The notes beneath the pieces are model-generated. The model was not told the DNA's origin, searched no databases, and was given only the letters and a program-made list of their open reading frames with translations. 64,000 nt of DNA from Frigoribacterium sp. PvP032 (GTDB taxonomy: Bacteria > Actinomycetota > Actinomycetes > Actinomycetales > Microbacteriaceae). Position numbers and translations under genes: made by a program. Location of the stretch: positions 930,001 through 994,000 of the forward strand of contig NZ_JAFIBM010000001.1 of NCBI RefSeq assembly GCF_017833035.1, given 5' to 3'. Of the stretch, positions 1 through 7,274 are shown one piece after another (position 1 is the first letter of the stretch; each line of letters begins with the position of its first letter).

Positions 1-26
1 GGGGGTCTAAACGCTACAGTCGTCGG

Positions 27-596
27 ATGCTCATCGGATACGCGCGCGTCTCGACCTCGGGACAAGATCTAGCAGCACAGCGTGATGGTCTTGCAGCGCT
101 CGGTGTTGACGATCAACACGTGCATGTCGACCACGGCTTGTCGGGGACGACTCGAGCACGGCCCGGTCTCCGCGAAGCTCTGGCAGCGTGCCGCGCCGGC
201 GATGTCCTGGTTGTCACGAAGCTCGACCGCCTCGCGCGGTCGCTGCGCGACGCTACCGACATCGCGGACGAGCTGACGAGGAAGGGCGTCGCCCTGAATC
301 TCGGGGGAGCGGTCTACGACCCCACCGACCCCGTCGGCCGGCTCCTGTTCAACGTCCTCGGCATGGTCGCCGAATTCGAAGCCGACCTCATCCGAGCGCG
401 CACCCGGGAGGGCATGGCGATCGCCAAAGCTGCAGGCAAGCTCCGCGGCCGCAAACCGAAGCTCACCCCGTCGCAGGAGAAGCACCTGGTGCAGCTGCAC
501 CGCACCGGCGCCCACACCACCAGCGAGATCGCAGAGCTCTTCGGCGTCGCCCGCTCGACGGTCTACCGAGCGATTCAGCGAGGGGAACAAGCGTGA
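27..596 (+). CDS. Small serine recombinase (resolvase/invertase family)
   Basis: 189 aa, the usual length for a Tn3-type resolvase or invertase. The N-terminal catalytic domain has YARVST with the candidate nucleophile Ser9, and KLDRLARS at residues 65-72 supplies the conserved arginines. A long E-helix region follows, then a C-terminal helix-turn-helix (about residues 148-186, SEIAELFGVARSTVYRA). Family members cut and rejoin DNA at short inverted-repeat sites through a phosphoserine link. No transposase of a Tn3 element is visible beside it, although the window edge is only 26 bp away. It is the only site-specific recombinase in the window and lies at the left end of the repeat-bounded gene array, so it is a candidate for acting on that array, but nothing in the sequence proves this. 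Confidence 0.93.
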   Translation: MLIGYARVSTSGQDLAAQRDGLAALGVDDQHVHVDHGLSGTTRARPGLREALAACRAGDVLVVTKLDRLARSLRDATDIADELTRKGVALNLGGAVYDPTDPVGRLLFNVLGMVAEFEADLIRARTREGMAIAKAAGKLRGRKPKLTPSQEKHLVQLHRTGAHTTSEIAELFGVARSTVYRAIQRGEQA

Positions 597-675
597 CCGG
601 CGATCGGTCGACCTCGGGCCGTTCGCGGGGCGCGGGGCGGATGCTCGGCGGCAGTGCTCGGACGACGAAAAACAC

Positions 676-1182
676 GTGATGCTGCGTTTCTCGGTCTCGA
701 CTCTCCTCGCAGGCGGATTCGTCGTCGCAGGGTGGCACTCCATCGGTCCTGATCAGCCCGTGTTCGCGATCGTGGTCCAGTTCCTTCTCATGGCTTGGGC
801 GGCGTTCGTGGTCACTGATCGCTTCCCGGTGCTCGACGCTGACTGGTTCCGGGTCTCAGAGCGGGAAACGAGCCTCTACCGCAGGGCGGGCGTCGGTTTT
901 TTCGGACGGTTGCTCGGCGTCGTCGGCTGGAACCGGGTCATCGCCCAGGAGCGTGACTATCAGGTCACTCGAGAGGGCATGCGGCACCTCGAGCAGCACA
1001 CCCGACGTTCCGAGGTCGCGCATCTGCTGTGTGCGGCAGTCGGGTTCGCCCTCGCGGGGGCCGCGCTCGTAGCCGGTACCCCGACCGGAGCCGGCTGGTT
1101 GTTACTGTCGACGACCATCTTCCAGCTGTATCCGGCGTTGCTGCAGCGCCTCGTTCGGGCCCGCTTGCAGCGTGTGGTCTAG
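676..1182 (+). CDS. Small membrane protein resembling CrtO-like acyltransferases
   Basis: 168 aa from a GTG start (an ATG follows at 679). Two hydrophobic segments lie near the N-terminus and two near residues 115-150. The pattern WFRVSERE..LYRR.GV, a central HLEQHTRRSEVAH-type segment and a C-terminal YPALLQRLVRARLQR resemble the glycosyl-4,4-diaponeurosporenoate acyltransferase-like (CrtO) family, in which similar N-P-x-x-x-QR-x-x-R ends occur. The match is from memory of the pattern and the catalytic role is not established. No carotenoid genes are nearby. No clear ribosome binding site is seen. Confidence 0.6.
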   Translation: MMLRFSVSTLLAGGFVVAGWHSIGPDQPVFAIVVQFLLMAWAAFVVTDRFPVLDADWFRVSERETSLYRRAGVGFFGRLLGVVGWNRVIAQERDYQVTREGMRHLEQHTRRSEVAHLLCAAVGFALAGAALVAGTPTGAGWLLLSTTIFQLYPALLQRLVRARLQRVV

Positions 1183-1243
1183 CCCGGCCTGCCGGCGTCA
1201 TGTGTTTGTCGTCCCCAAGGTTGGCGTCTCAAGAGCTCACTTG

Positions 1244-1459
1244 TCAGCGAGCGTCGTTGTTCCCGGTGCTTCTCGTCGGGTTTGGTGTGTCCGTGTCGGG
1301 GGCGCGGCGGGGCTTGCGGCGGGGAGGAGTCGCGCTGCCGTGCACGCGTGCCGGTCCCCAGAGGTTACAGACAATGTCGATGATGGTGCCGACGGCAGCT
1401 GCAACTTTGAAGAACAGGACGGCATACCAGTTCTTTTGTGACGGTCGTGGTGCAGACAT
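1244..1459 (-). CDS. Hypothetical protein, 71 aa
   Basis: The start at 1459 is chosen because GAGAGG stands six bases upstream, whereas the longer reading frame to 1606 has no such signal. The protein begins MSAPRPSQKNWYAVLFFK, has one hydrophobic segment (about residues 13-33) and a basic, proline-rich tail. No family is recognised. It is divergent from the HTH gene at 1618 and the two share a 158 bp intergenic region that holds a pair of palindromes next to the other gene. Confidence 0.55.
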   Translation of the reverse strand: MSAPRPSQKNWYAVLFFKVAAAVGTIIDIVCNLWGPARVHGSATPPRRKPRRAPDTDTPNPTRSTGNNDAR

Positions 1460-1570
1460 GGTGTTCCTCTCGATGCTGAGTGATGCAGGATATGCGGCGT
1501 GGCCGTGCATGCAACGTGGTCGACCGGCCGTGCCCGTGGTCGATCGGCGGCCGAAAGGGCGCCTCCTCCC

Positions 1571-1615
1571 GTCAAGAAAATCTTGACAAGGTGCCGTGTC
1601 AAGCATAACTTGACA
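1571..1615 (+). promoter_or_regulatory. Tandem palindromic operators over a leaderless promoter
   Basis: Two palindromes of the same type stand in tandem: GTCAAGAAAATCTTGAC (1571-1587) and TGTCAAGCATAACTTGACA (1597-1615). Both have GTCAAG and CTTGAC arms around a 5-bp spacer, with centres 27 bp apart. The first covers a perfect -35 box TTGACA (1583-1588). The second covers a -10-like TAACTT (1606-1611) placed 17 bp downstream and seven bases before the ATG at 1618. This is the layout of a repressor-controlled leaderless promoter, most simply autorepression by the HTH protein encoded at 1618. Confidence 0.75.
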
Positions 1616-1617
1616 TC

Positions 1618-2175
1618 ATGACTGAGAATCAAGCAACGATCCGAGATGGAATCGCCACGATCATCTCTGAGATCGAGCCAGGCATTCGGCAAGCGTTGGA
1701 CAATGACCGCGATGCGTACCTGCGATTGATCGCAGTGGCCGCCGAGATCGACGCGGAAGCGGGGGGGACCCTGCGGGATTCGGTGCTTTCCGCCAGGGCG
1801 GCCGGGCTGAGCTGGGAGAACGTCGGCGACGTTCTCGACATCTCTCGCCAGGCTGCGCAGCAGCGATTCGGCACACCCGCCTTGCCGGCGGACGGCCGGG
1901 TGTTGCGCATGCACCCTGTCACGGCGTTCGACGAGATGGAACGACTCGACGAAGTGGGCAAGCACGGCTGGCACTCGGTCGGGTTCGGGACGCTGTACCA
2001 CGACCTCGTGCACACGGACCGGCAGTGGGAGCACCGGCGGGTGAGCGTGTTCGGCTCCCGCAGTGCCCTCGAAGCGGAAGGGTGGCAGAGGATCGGGACC
2101 ATGTGGATCCCGTGGGCTTACTACGCGCGGCCGACCGACAAACCGGCCCTGCCCGATCCTGCAAAAGCTTCCTAG
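1618..2175 (+). CDS. Predicted DNA-binding (HTH) protein
   Basis: 185 aa. Residues about 58-84 (LRDSVLSARAAGLSWENVGDVLDISRQAAQQRFG) read as a helix-turn-helix of the type that tests promoter architecture in small actinobacterial regulators. The C-terminal half is rich in Trp, His and Tyr and has no recognised fold. The start is fixed by a -10-like hexamer TAACTT ending seven bases before the ATG, which implies a leaderless mRNA. Two identical-type palindromes overlap the -35 and -10 boxes, so the protein probably represses itself. The target beyond itself is unknown. Confidence 0.75.
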   Translation: MTENQATIRDGIATIISEIEPGIRQALDNDRDAYLRLIAVAAEIDAEAGGTLRDSVLSARAAGLSWENVGDVLDISRQAAQQRFGTPALPADGRVLRMHPVTAFDEMERLDEVGKHGWHSVGFGTLYHDLVHTDRQWEHRRVSVFGSRSALEAEGWQRIGTMWIPWAYYARPTDKPALPDPAKAS

Positions 2176-2222
2176 ATCGTCGCTGTCCACGCTCGGACCG
2201 CATCTCAGATGTCGGAGAACGC

Positions 2223-2238
2223 GCCTGATAGCCGATGG
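2223..2238 (+). repeat. Array repeat R0 (divergent copy)
   Basis: GCCTGATAGCCGATGG, a divergent copy of the dispersed core GCCCGATAGRSGATCG and closest to the copy at 16564. It lies 32 bp before the small gene at 2270. Confidence 0.5.
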
Positions 2239-2269
2239 CTTAACGACCACACCCTGAGATGCTTGTTCC

Positions 2270-2491
2270 ATGACGACGCATTGGGTGGTGTTTTGGTTCA
2301 TGATGCTGCCGGCACTTTTCCTCGGGGGTGCCTTCGTCCTGGTCGGAGCATTCAAGGGTGTCCGAGATGGCCGAGCGGGCGACCCCTTTCTCTTCACGCC
2401 TCCCTATAGAAAGTGGGGCCTGGCCGGCATGTCACTCATGGTTCTTGCTGGCGCAGCACTCGCTGTTTGGCTGCTGACGCTGCCGGGCTGA
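2270..2491 (+). CDS. Small two-helix membrane protein, 73 aa
   Basis: Two strong hydrophobic segments (about residues 4-27 and 50-70) are separated by a polar loop with a DGRAGDPFLFTPP stretch, so it is an integral membrane protein. No family is recognised. It is the only gene between repeats R0 (2223) and R1 (2512). A weak -10-like GATGCT ends seven bases before the ATG, the spacing seen for its neighbours. Confidence 0.65.
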   Translation: MTTHWVVFWFMMLPALFLGGAFVLVGAFKGVRDGRAGDPFLFTPPYRKWGLAGMSLMVLAGAALAVWLLTLPG

Positions 2492-2511
2492 TTTGTCGGC
2501 AGTTCGCGGGT

Positions 2512-2536
2512 GTCCGATAGGGGATCCCCCACCGGG
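2512..2536 (+). repeat. Array repeat R1
   Basis: Core GTCCGATAGGGGATCC followed by a CACCGGG end, a good copy of the dispersed repeat. It sits between the plus-strand gene ending at 2491 and the minus-strand gene ending at 2550. Confidence 0.8.
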
Positions 2537-2549
2537 CGGCGGTTACGAC

Positions 2550-3041
2550 CTACAGCTCGTTCGGACCGTCCGACAGTATTCGCTCCGCTATCTGGTCGGC
2601 GGACTCGTCCCCGCCAATTGGACGCTCTCGCAGGAAGGACAGTGGCTGCCACCCGTGGTACCAGCCACGCATCTCTTCGACACCGAACTCGAGCGCCTTG
2701 GGCCGAGACGCATGCCGCTGAACCGTCTCTTCAAAGGTGAGATCGAAGGCATAGAAGCGAGCGTCATCGGCTCGACCTGCGATCCGAGCGAGGACGTCCT
2801 CGTACTGACGTGCGTTGAAGATGCCATCCATCACCACGTGCTGGCCCGCGCCGAGACAATGGGCGGCAGCGGCTTCGAGCAGATCGGCGTGTGCCATGCC
2901 CGACGTCCCCTGCTCGCGGAAGATGACCCGGTGAAAGTAGTCCTGGTGCAAGACTGCGGTGGGGCCAGCGAGCTTCGCCTGAAGCAGCTGTGCCACGGTC
3001 GATTTCCCAGAACCCGAGTTCCCGCGAAGAACTATCAGCAC
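2550..3041 (-). CDS. P-loop kinase-like protein (AAA_33/zeta-toxin-like fold)
   Basis: 163 aa with an intact Walker A, GNSGSGKST, at residues 7-15 right after a beta strand (MLIVLR). Further on come an acidic strand (HVVMDGIFN) and an Arg-rich lid region. This is the layout of small nucleotide or sugar kinases and zeta-toxin-like phosphotransferases. The substrate is not deducible. The GTG start at 3041 is supported by a -10-like TAGGGT six bases upstream on the minus strand (leaderless). It is alone between repeats R1 and R2, and no antitoxin gene is visible next to it. Confidence 0.82.
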   Translation of the reverse strand: MLIVLRGNSGSGKSTVAQLLQAKLAGPTAVLHQDYFHRVIFREQGTSGMAHADLLEAAAAHCLGAGQHVVMDGIFNARQYEDVLARIAGRADDARFYAFDLTFEETVQRHASRPKALEFGVEEMRGWYHGWQPLSFLRERPIGGDESADQIAERILSDGPNEL

Positions 3042-3075
3042 CCAAACACCCTAGCCACGCCGCAGACTCCACGCG

Positions 3076-3091
3076 TCTCGATAACCGATCG
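3076..3091 (+). repeat. Array repeat R2 (divergent copy)
   Basis: TCTCGATAACCGATCG, close to the R13 form TCTCGATAGACGATCC. It separates the kinase-like gene from the NTF2-like gene. Confidence 0.55.
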
Positions 3092-3106
3092 CCCCTCGGG
3101 CAGTCA

Positions 3107-3120
3107 AAAACGATCGTTTC
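3107..3120 (+). repeat. Direct repeat AAAACGATCGTTTC, left copy
   Basis: A 14-bp sequence with a palindromic AAACGATCGTTT core. It recurs identically at 3604-3617, so the pair brackets the NTF2-like gene with its promoter. Each copy stands beside an array repeat (R2 and R3). Confidence 0.8.
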
Positions 3121-3127
3121 CGAGCGA

Positions 3128-3155
3128 CAGCACCCAGCCTGCCGGTTGGGTGCTG
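3128..3155. terminator. Hairpin downstream of the NTF2-like gene
   Basis: CAGCACCCA (3128-3136) pairs with TGGGTGCTG (3147-3155), a 9-bp stem with a 10-base loop. It lies 24 bp past the stop codon of the minus-strand gene at 3179. There is no T-run, so intrinsic termination is only possible. Confidence 0.45.
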
Positions 3156-3178
3156 GCGTAGAACTCGAGCCCAGGGGT

Positions 3179-3559
3179 CTATGCGGACGGTTCGGCGCTG
3201 CCCGCCACTACTTGCCAACGACCCTCGATGATCGACCAAAAGCGGCGGTACATCATGCGAGCCTCCATGCGGTGGCCTTTATCGAATACGACGATGTCCA
3301 CGAGCGACGATGTCCGGCCATGACCATCTTGTTCCAGAGTTGACCGATGAAGCTCGGACAGCTTGTCGAATCGTGTTGCTCCCGAGGCATGAGCATCGAG
3401 ATCAGCTGCACGGCCGATCACTGACCCGCCCGGCAACTCGAAGGTCAGGCGCTCGTAAAACAACTCACGAAGATGGCTTACGTCGCCACCGCGCATGGCT
3501 TGGTGAAGAGCATCTTGGGCTTGGTCGATGGAGCGTCCGTGATCGTCCCGCGTCGTCAT
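3179..3559 (-). CDS. NTF2-like / SnoaL-like domain protein
   Basis: 126 aa with the alpha+beta cone layout of the NTF2 superfamily: an N-terminal helix (about residues 10-28), FYERLTFELPGGSVIGRAADLDAH, then three strands ending in a Trp-rich strand (YRRFWSIIEGRWQVVAGS). Such proteins are ligand-binding or small-molecule enzymes and the ligand here is unknown. The ATG at 3559 is preceded by TAGCCT with a six-base spacing, so the mRNA is probably leaderless. It is the only gene between repeats R2 and R3 and is also bracketed by two copies of AAAACGATCGTTTC. Confidence 0.75.
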   Translation of the reverse strand: MTTRDDHGRSIDQAQDALHQAMRGGDVSHLRELFYERLTFELPGGSVIGRAADLDAHASGATRFDKLSELHRSTLEQDGHGRTSSLVDIVVFDKGHRMEARMMYRRFWSIIEGRWQVVAGSAEPSA

Positions 3560-3603
3560 GTGACGAGGCTAGTGTGCGGTTTCCGCAGACTGCGATTGAC
3601 CAC

Positions 3604-3617
3604 AAAACGATCGTTTC
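3604..3617 (+). repeat. Direct repeat AAAACGATCGTTTC, right copy
   Basis: Identical to 3107-3120, 497 bp away. It ends five bases before repeat R3. Confidence 0.8.
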
Positions 3618-3622
3618 TGCAT

Positions 3623-3648
3623 GCCCGGTAGACGACCGTCTAACGGGC
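3623..3648 (+). repeat. Array repeat R3 (hairpin form)
   Basis: Core GCCCGGTAGACGACCG, followed directly by an inverted half ending CTAACGGGC. The whole 26 bp can fold as an imperfect hairpin (GCCCG...CGGGC, TAGACG...CGTCTA). This shows that the repeat can exist as an inverted pair of half-sites. Confidence 0.7.
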
Positions 3649-3665
3649 GTCTCGTTCGGAGGTGC

Positions 3666-4376
3666 TCAGGTGTCTAGCCGAGCCAACGCGACCGTGGATC
3701 CCTGCAAGCGGATTTCTACACTCGTGATCTTCAGGCTGGGAATAGCCGTCGACGCAGACAGATCTGCGGCACGCGAGCCAGCTGCGTCCCACGTCGCGAC
3801 GGTAAGCGTGGTGTTGTCCGTTTGTGTGACCACGAGCTCGTATCGGGAGTTGTCTGGCGCATCCGCGCCGTAGTCGCAGTTCCAATCGAGCCTCGTGCCC
3901 CAAGATTTCTCCTCGATCTGCAGACCGGCAGTAAGGGTGGTGGAGTCAGTTCCGGGGTCCATGGGCTGGAACGTCATTTGGGCCGTCGCTGGGGCGACGT
4001 CGTTTCTTGCGCCCACGGCGAGCCCCCCGAAGACGGCGGCAGCAACAGCAGCGGCAACTGCGAGAGCCATGACTCCTCGGCGGCGGCGTTGACTCTTGCG
4101 GAAGCGGTGGGCCATCAGCGACAACGTTTCTGATGGCGCCTGAGTTTCATCCATACCCAGAGGTGAATGGATGGCAAGGGCCTCTTCCGGCGAGATTCGG
4201 CTCAGGATGCCTGGGAGACCCGCAAGTTCCGTCACCGCTTCACGGCAGTTGGCGCAGGTACTGAGGTGCTGCTCGTATTCGCGACGTTCATCGGTGGGGA
4301 GCGCTCCGAGGACGTAGGACGCGTCCCAGTCTTGGTAACGGTCCTCGTTAGCTTGAAGATCGGGATGCTCAGTCAT
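3666..4376 (-). CDS. Anti-sigma factor, RskA family
   Basis: 236 aa. The N-terminal cytoplasmic part has a zinc-binding ZAS-type motif, HLSTCANC (about residues 37-44). A transmembrane helix follows (about 101-122, VMALAVAAAVAAAVFGGLAVG), then an extracytoplasmic domain ending VEIRLQGSTVALARLD, typical of RskA/RslA proteins. It should hold the upstream-encoded ECF sigma factor at the membrane and release it on proteolysis. The start overlaps the sigma gene stop by four bases (ATGA), so the two are translationally coupled. Confidence 0.9.
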   Translation of the reverse strand: MTEHPDLQANEDRYQDWDASYVLGALPTDERREYEQHLSTCANCREAVTELAGLPGILSRISPEEALAIHSPLGMDETQAPSETLSLMAHRFRKSQRRRRGVMALAVAAAVAAAVFGGLAVGARNDVAPATAQMTFQPMDPGTDSTTLTAGLQIEEKSWGTRLDWNCDYGADAPDNSRYELVVTQTDNTTLTVATWDAAGSRAADLSASTAIPSLKITSVEIRLQGSTVALARLDT

Positions 4377-4879
4377 CGTGTGACGCCCCTTTCTTGGAGG
4401 GCTAGCCTCAGCCCGCGTAACCCATAGTGGAGCCGCGATTTCGCGGTTCCTTCTGGGATGCCAAGCCGTCTCGAAATTTCAGGAATGCTCTGACCAGCGA
4501 AGTACGCATCGATGACGATCTGACGGTGGTGGTCTGAGAGCGACGCCAGCGCGTCCGCAACGATGATGCTGTCCAGGACGGCATCAGTGCGATCGAGAGC
4601 AGTGCCTTCTACCTCGCCAAGGGCTGCCACTTCTCGTCGACTCCGGGCAGATCGTGCGTCGTCGATGACGAGGCGCCGAGCGACCGTGAACAGCCACGCT
4701 TGAGCCGCATCCTTGTCGAGCTCCAGCACCTTAGGACGCTGCCATGCTCTCAGCATCGTCTCTTGAACGATGTCCTCGGTCAGCGCCGCGTTCCGAGTGA
4801 GGCTGTGTGTGTAACGGCGAAGCGCCCCGCCGTGGCACTCGAACAATGTCGACAAAAGCTCGTCACTGGCTCGGGCCAT
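4373..4879 (-). CDS. ECF sigma factor (SigK/ECF19-like)
   Basis: Region 2 reads LFECHGGALRRYTHSLT...EDIVQETMLRAWQRP, and region 4 reads AYFAGQSIPEISRRLGIPEGTAKSRLHYGLR. The length of 168 aa from the ATG at 4879 fits the family, beginning MARASDELLSTLF. An in-frame GTG at 4960 would add 27 residues with no support. It directs RNA polymerase to a stress regulon and is paired with the RskA-type anti-sigma gene at 3666. The lipoprotein gene at 5178 lies upstream on the same strand, as in SigK-type loci where a secreted protein is a target. Confidence 0.88.
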   Translation of the reverse strand: MARASDELLSTLFECHGGALRRYTHSLTRNAALTEDIVQETMLRAWQRPKVLELDKDAAQAWLFTVARRLVIDDARSARSRREVAALGEVEGTALDRTDAVLDSIIVADALASLSDHHRQIVIDAYFAGQSIPEISRRLGIPEGTAKSRLHYGLRGLRLALQERGVTR

Positions 4880-5177
4880 GACCTTCACCGCCTCGCGCCA
4901 GTGAAGTCCGGCTAGTGCCTGATCCAGGACCGCCTCTTGTCGTGCCTGTATCGAGCGCACCGAGGAACGCCGATGCGCACCAGTGATCGAACCTCATGCC
5001 ATCGACCAGGCCAGGACATGGGTTCACCGTCTGAGCGGAAGCAGTCGACGTATTCGCACCCACTGTCTCTGCCTTGATGTCGATGAGCACTGCCTTGTGG
5101 CTCCTTTGCTCGGGTGGGGTTGTGGAGCTGCGAGGGCCTGCAACCCGGAGAGTTCTGTCCGGCAGGCACGCGCGCGA

Positions 5178-5696
5178 TCAGGAGGCTGGGGTCGCTGCGC
5201 CCTCAGTGGCTGCTTCCATGTTGATCGTGCCGTCCGGCTGGAGGACGTACCAGGCATCCTTCACGCCCTGTCCATTGACCTGTCCAGGTTCGGTGTCCTT
5301 CGCGAACCGGTACACCGGCCAGCCGTCGACGGTCAGCTGGGTTGTCCCGTCCGTGCGGGTGAGGGAACCGATCTCGCCCGTGATGCCTTCTGGGGAGGAC
5401 GTGTCGGAGGCTTCAACTGCCGGCCAGGTCGTGGCGCATTCGTCGTAGCAGTTGCTGGTGCCCGAGTCCTGCTCGTCCATCTTGAACGTGTAGATCGTGT
5501 ACCCGGCGTCGTCGGTGATGATCTCGCCCAGGGGAGACGTTGCGGTGCCGAGGACTGCCGCTGCCGCGGTGGTCTCGGCGGGGGCCGGCTCGGTGGAGTC
5601 GGTCGTCGTGGATGATTCGGCAGATGTGGTGCACCCGGAGAGAGCGGCCGCCGCCAAAACGGCCGTCGTGAGGGTGATGGTCATTCGCTTGTGCAT
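5178..5696 (-). CDS. Secreted-repeat lipoprotein (Lipoprotein_15, COG4315-like)
   Basis: 172 aa from the ATG at 5696, which has a strong ribosome binding site (AGGAGG). It has a lipoprotein signal, MHKRMTITLTTAVLAAAALS followed by the lipobox Cys, then a Ser/Thr/Pro/Ala linker. Two copies of the small repeat pattern typical of COG4315 follow: LG..ITDDAGYTIYTFKMD and LTVDGWPVYRFAKD. The function of the family is poorly known; members are surface lipoproteins, often next to SigK-like systems. The gene precedes the sigma/anti-sigma pair on the same strand. Confidence 0.88.
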   Translation of the reverse strand: MHKRMTITLTTAVLAAAALSGCTTSAESSTTTDSTEPAPAETTAAAAVLGTATSPLGEIITDDAGYTIYTFKMDEQDSGTSNCYDECATTWPAVEASDTSSPEGITGEIGSLTRTDGTTQLTVDGWPVYRFAKDTEPGQVNGQGVKDAWYVLQPDGTINMEAATEGAATPAS

Positions 5697-5926
5697 GATT
5701 CCTCCTGCTGGTACGCCGGCCCAGGTAGCCCGCTTACTACGAACACGATGCAGCTCATCCAGAAGTTCATCCGTGGCCGAAAAAGATTGGCGGTCGCAGG
5801 CAGCCGTCCTCACTCCCGGCGAAACGGGTGGCAGACGCGAGTGGCAACCCTGCACCGAGGGCACCGCTGTCACACATCATCACTCTGGGCCACTGTTCGC
5901 AGCTGCGGCGTCACGCCCTGCTGGAC

Positions 5927-6121
5927 GACGTGACTATCCATGTTCACGACGTGATCTGGTCTCGAAACATCCCCCGGGACCGGATTACGGCGATCTCAGA
6001 CGTCGGCCAGGTCGAGTACAAGGACGCCCGCGGCTACAGCAGCATGGGCGCCTTGGTCAACTTCCACGGCTCATTGGGCTTGACGGTCGCCAGTGTCGCC
6101 GGGCTGGTCCTGTCAGCCGAG
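5927..6121 (+). pseudogene. Remnant of a bacterial PH-domain membrane protein
   Basis: Reading from 5927, the frame gives VTIHVHDVIWSRNIPRDRIT, then a YKDARGYSSMGALVNFHGSLG segment, like the bPH domain of small actinobacterial membrane proteins (R-x-IP-x-x-R-I-x-x-I). No start codon, promoter or N-terminal membrane segment precedes it in frame, and the frame then runs into the antisense of the antiporter gene. I read it as a decayed 3-prime fragment. The assignment rests on a short stretch only. Confidence 0.4.
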
Positions 6122-7180
6122 CGTGATGGCGACGAGGCCACCGATGCCGACCGCGTAGAGCACGAGCACGACGAACGAGTCCACGCCCATGCCCGCGATG
6201 CGTCGTCGCGGCCGAAAGAGCAGGCCGACGGCGTAGACGAGCGTGAGGAGCGCGGCGAGGGCGGTCAGGTAGACGTCGCTGGTGTTCGACTGGGGCAGGA
6301 TCGCCTGCCCGGAGATGACCGTGGCGACGAGGAAGAGCACGGGCAGGAAGGCGTTGCCGCCGAAGATATCGCTCATGGCCAGGTTGTCGTCGCCCTGCTT
6401 GACGGCCTGCAACCCGGTCGAGATCTCGGGCAGGCTCGTCGCCAGGGCCAGGACTGTCGCGCCGAACAGCACACCCGACAAGCCGATCTGCGACGCGGCC
6501 GCGTCGCCCGCGCGTTCGAGCACGACGCCGGCGACGAGCGTGGCGAGGGCCGACAGGCCGAAGACGACCGCGGCCTTCTTCGTGCTCATGGTCGTCGGCG
6601 ACGGGTTCGAGCGCGTCCGGTGTCCGCGCGGTCGCGGCGTCGACGTGTCAGGTGCCGCTCCGGCCTCGTGCCACGGCAGGCCCTTGCCGGCACGCCGGAC
6701 GAGGAACAGGCCCACGAGCCAGATGACGGCGATGAGGACGACGTCCGGCGTCAGGCGCGCCACTGTGAGCGAGGACGGCAGCTGGGTTCCGGCGATGACG
6801 ACGGCGAGGACCGCCACCACGACCAGTGCCTCGAGCAGCAGCCCTAGGGAGGCCGCGCGATAGGTGAGGGGGTGGACACCCTTGCCGCGTTTCCCGAGGG
6901 CGTCCAGGACGACGAGGACGACCGTCTGAAGGGCGATGCCGCCGAGGATGTTGCCCGCGGCCACCTCGAGCGAGCCCGAGAGGGCGGCGCTGACCGTGAT
7001 GGCGATCTCGGGCAGGTTGGTCGCCACCGCGAGGACGATGAGTCCGCCGAGCGCGCTACCGAGGTGGAGTCGGGAGTCGAGGACGTCGGTCGTTTTCGAC
7101 AGCTGGATGCCGGCGACCCAGATGACGGCGGCGCCGGCGACGAAGATGGCGGCTAACAGCCAGAGGGGAAGGGTGTCCAT
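6113..7180 (-). CDS. Sodium/calcium exchanger-type cation antiporter
   Basis: 355 aa from the ATG at 7180 (MDTLPLWLLAAIFVAG); upstream in-frame sequence looks non-coding. Two homologous membrane halves each carry the CaCA alpha repeat, GLIVLAVATNLPEIAITVSA near residue 50 and GATVLALATSLPEISTGLQA near residue 245. The acidic residues in the NLPE and SLPE motifs bind the cation. A basic cytoplasmic loop joins the halves. Members exchange Ca2+ (or other cations) for Na+ or H+ across the plasma membrane. Its 5-prime end faces the truncated cation diffusion facilitator at 7275. Confidence 0.88.
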   Translation of the reverse strand: MDTLPLWLLAAIFVAGAAVIWVAGIQLSKTTDVLDSRLHLGSALGGLIVLAVATNLPEIAITVSAALSGSLEVAAGNILGGIALQTVVLVVLDALGKRGKGVHPLTYRAASLGLLLEALVVVAVLAVVIAGTQLPSSLTVARLTPDVVLIAVIWLVGLFLVRRAGKGLPWHEAGAAPDTSTPRPRGHRTRSNPSPTTMSTKKAAVVFGLSALATLVAGVVLERAGDAAASQIGLSGVLFGATVLALATSLPEISTGLQAVKQGDDNLAMSDIFGGNAFLPVLFLVATVISGQAILPQSNTSDVYLTALAALLTLVYAVGLLFRPRRRIAGMGVDSFVVLVLYAVGIGGLVAITLG

Positions 7181-7274
7181 GCGTGCTATGCAACTCCTCG
7201 GGGTGCGCCTCTCGACGCGGGGCGATCGTCGAGACGGATGCCGGCGGCCCCCGGCCGGTCCAGGCGCCTTGCAC

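Noticed and set aside
5828-6847. Long plus-strand frame across the antiporter gene
   Set aside because: From 6122 on it is the antisense of a well-supported exchanger gene; only the first part (5927-6121) looks like a protein remnant.
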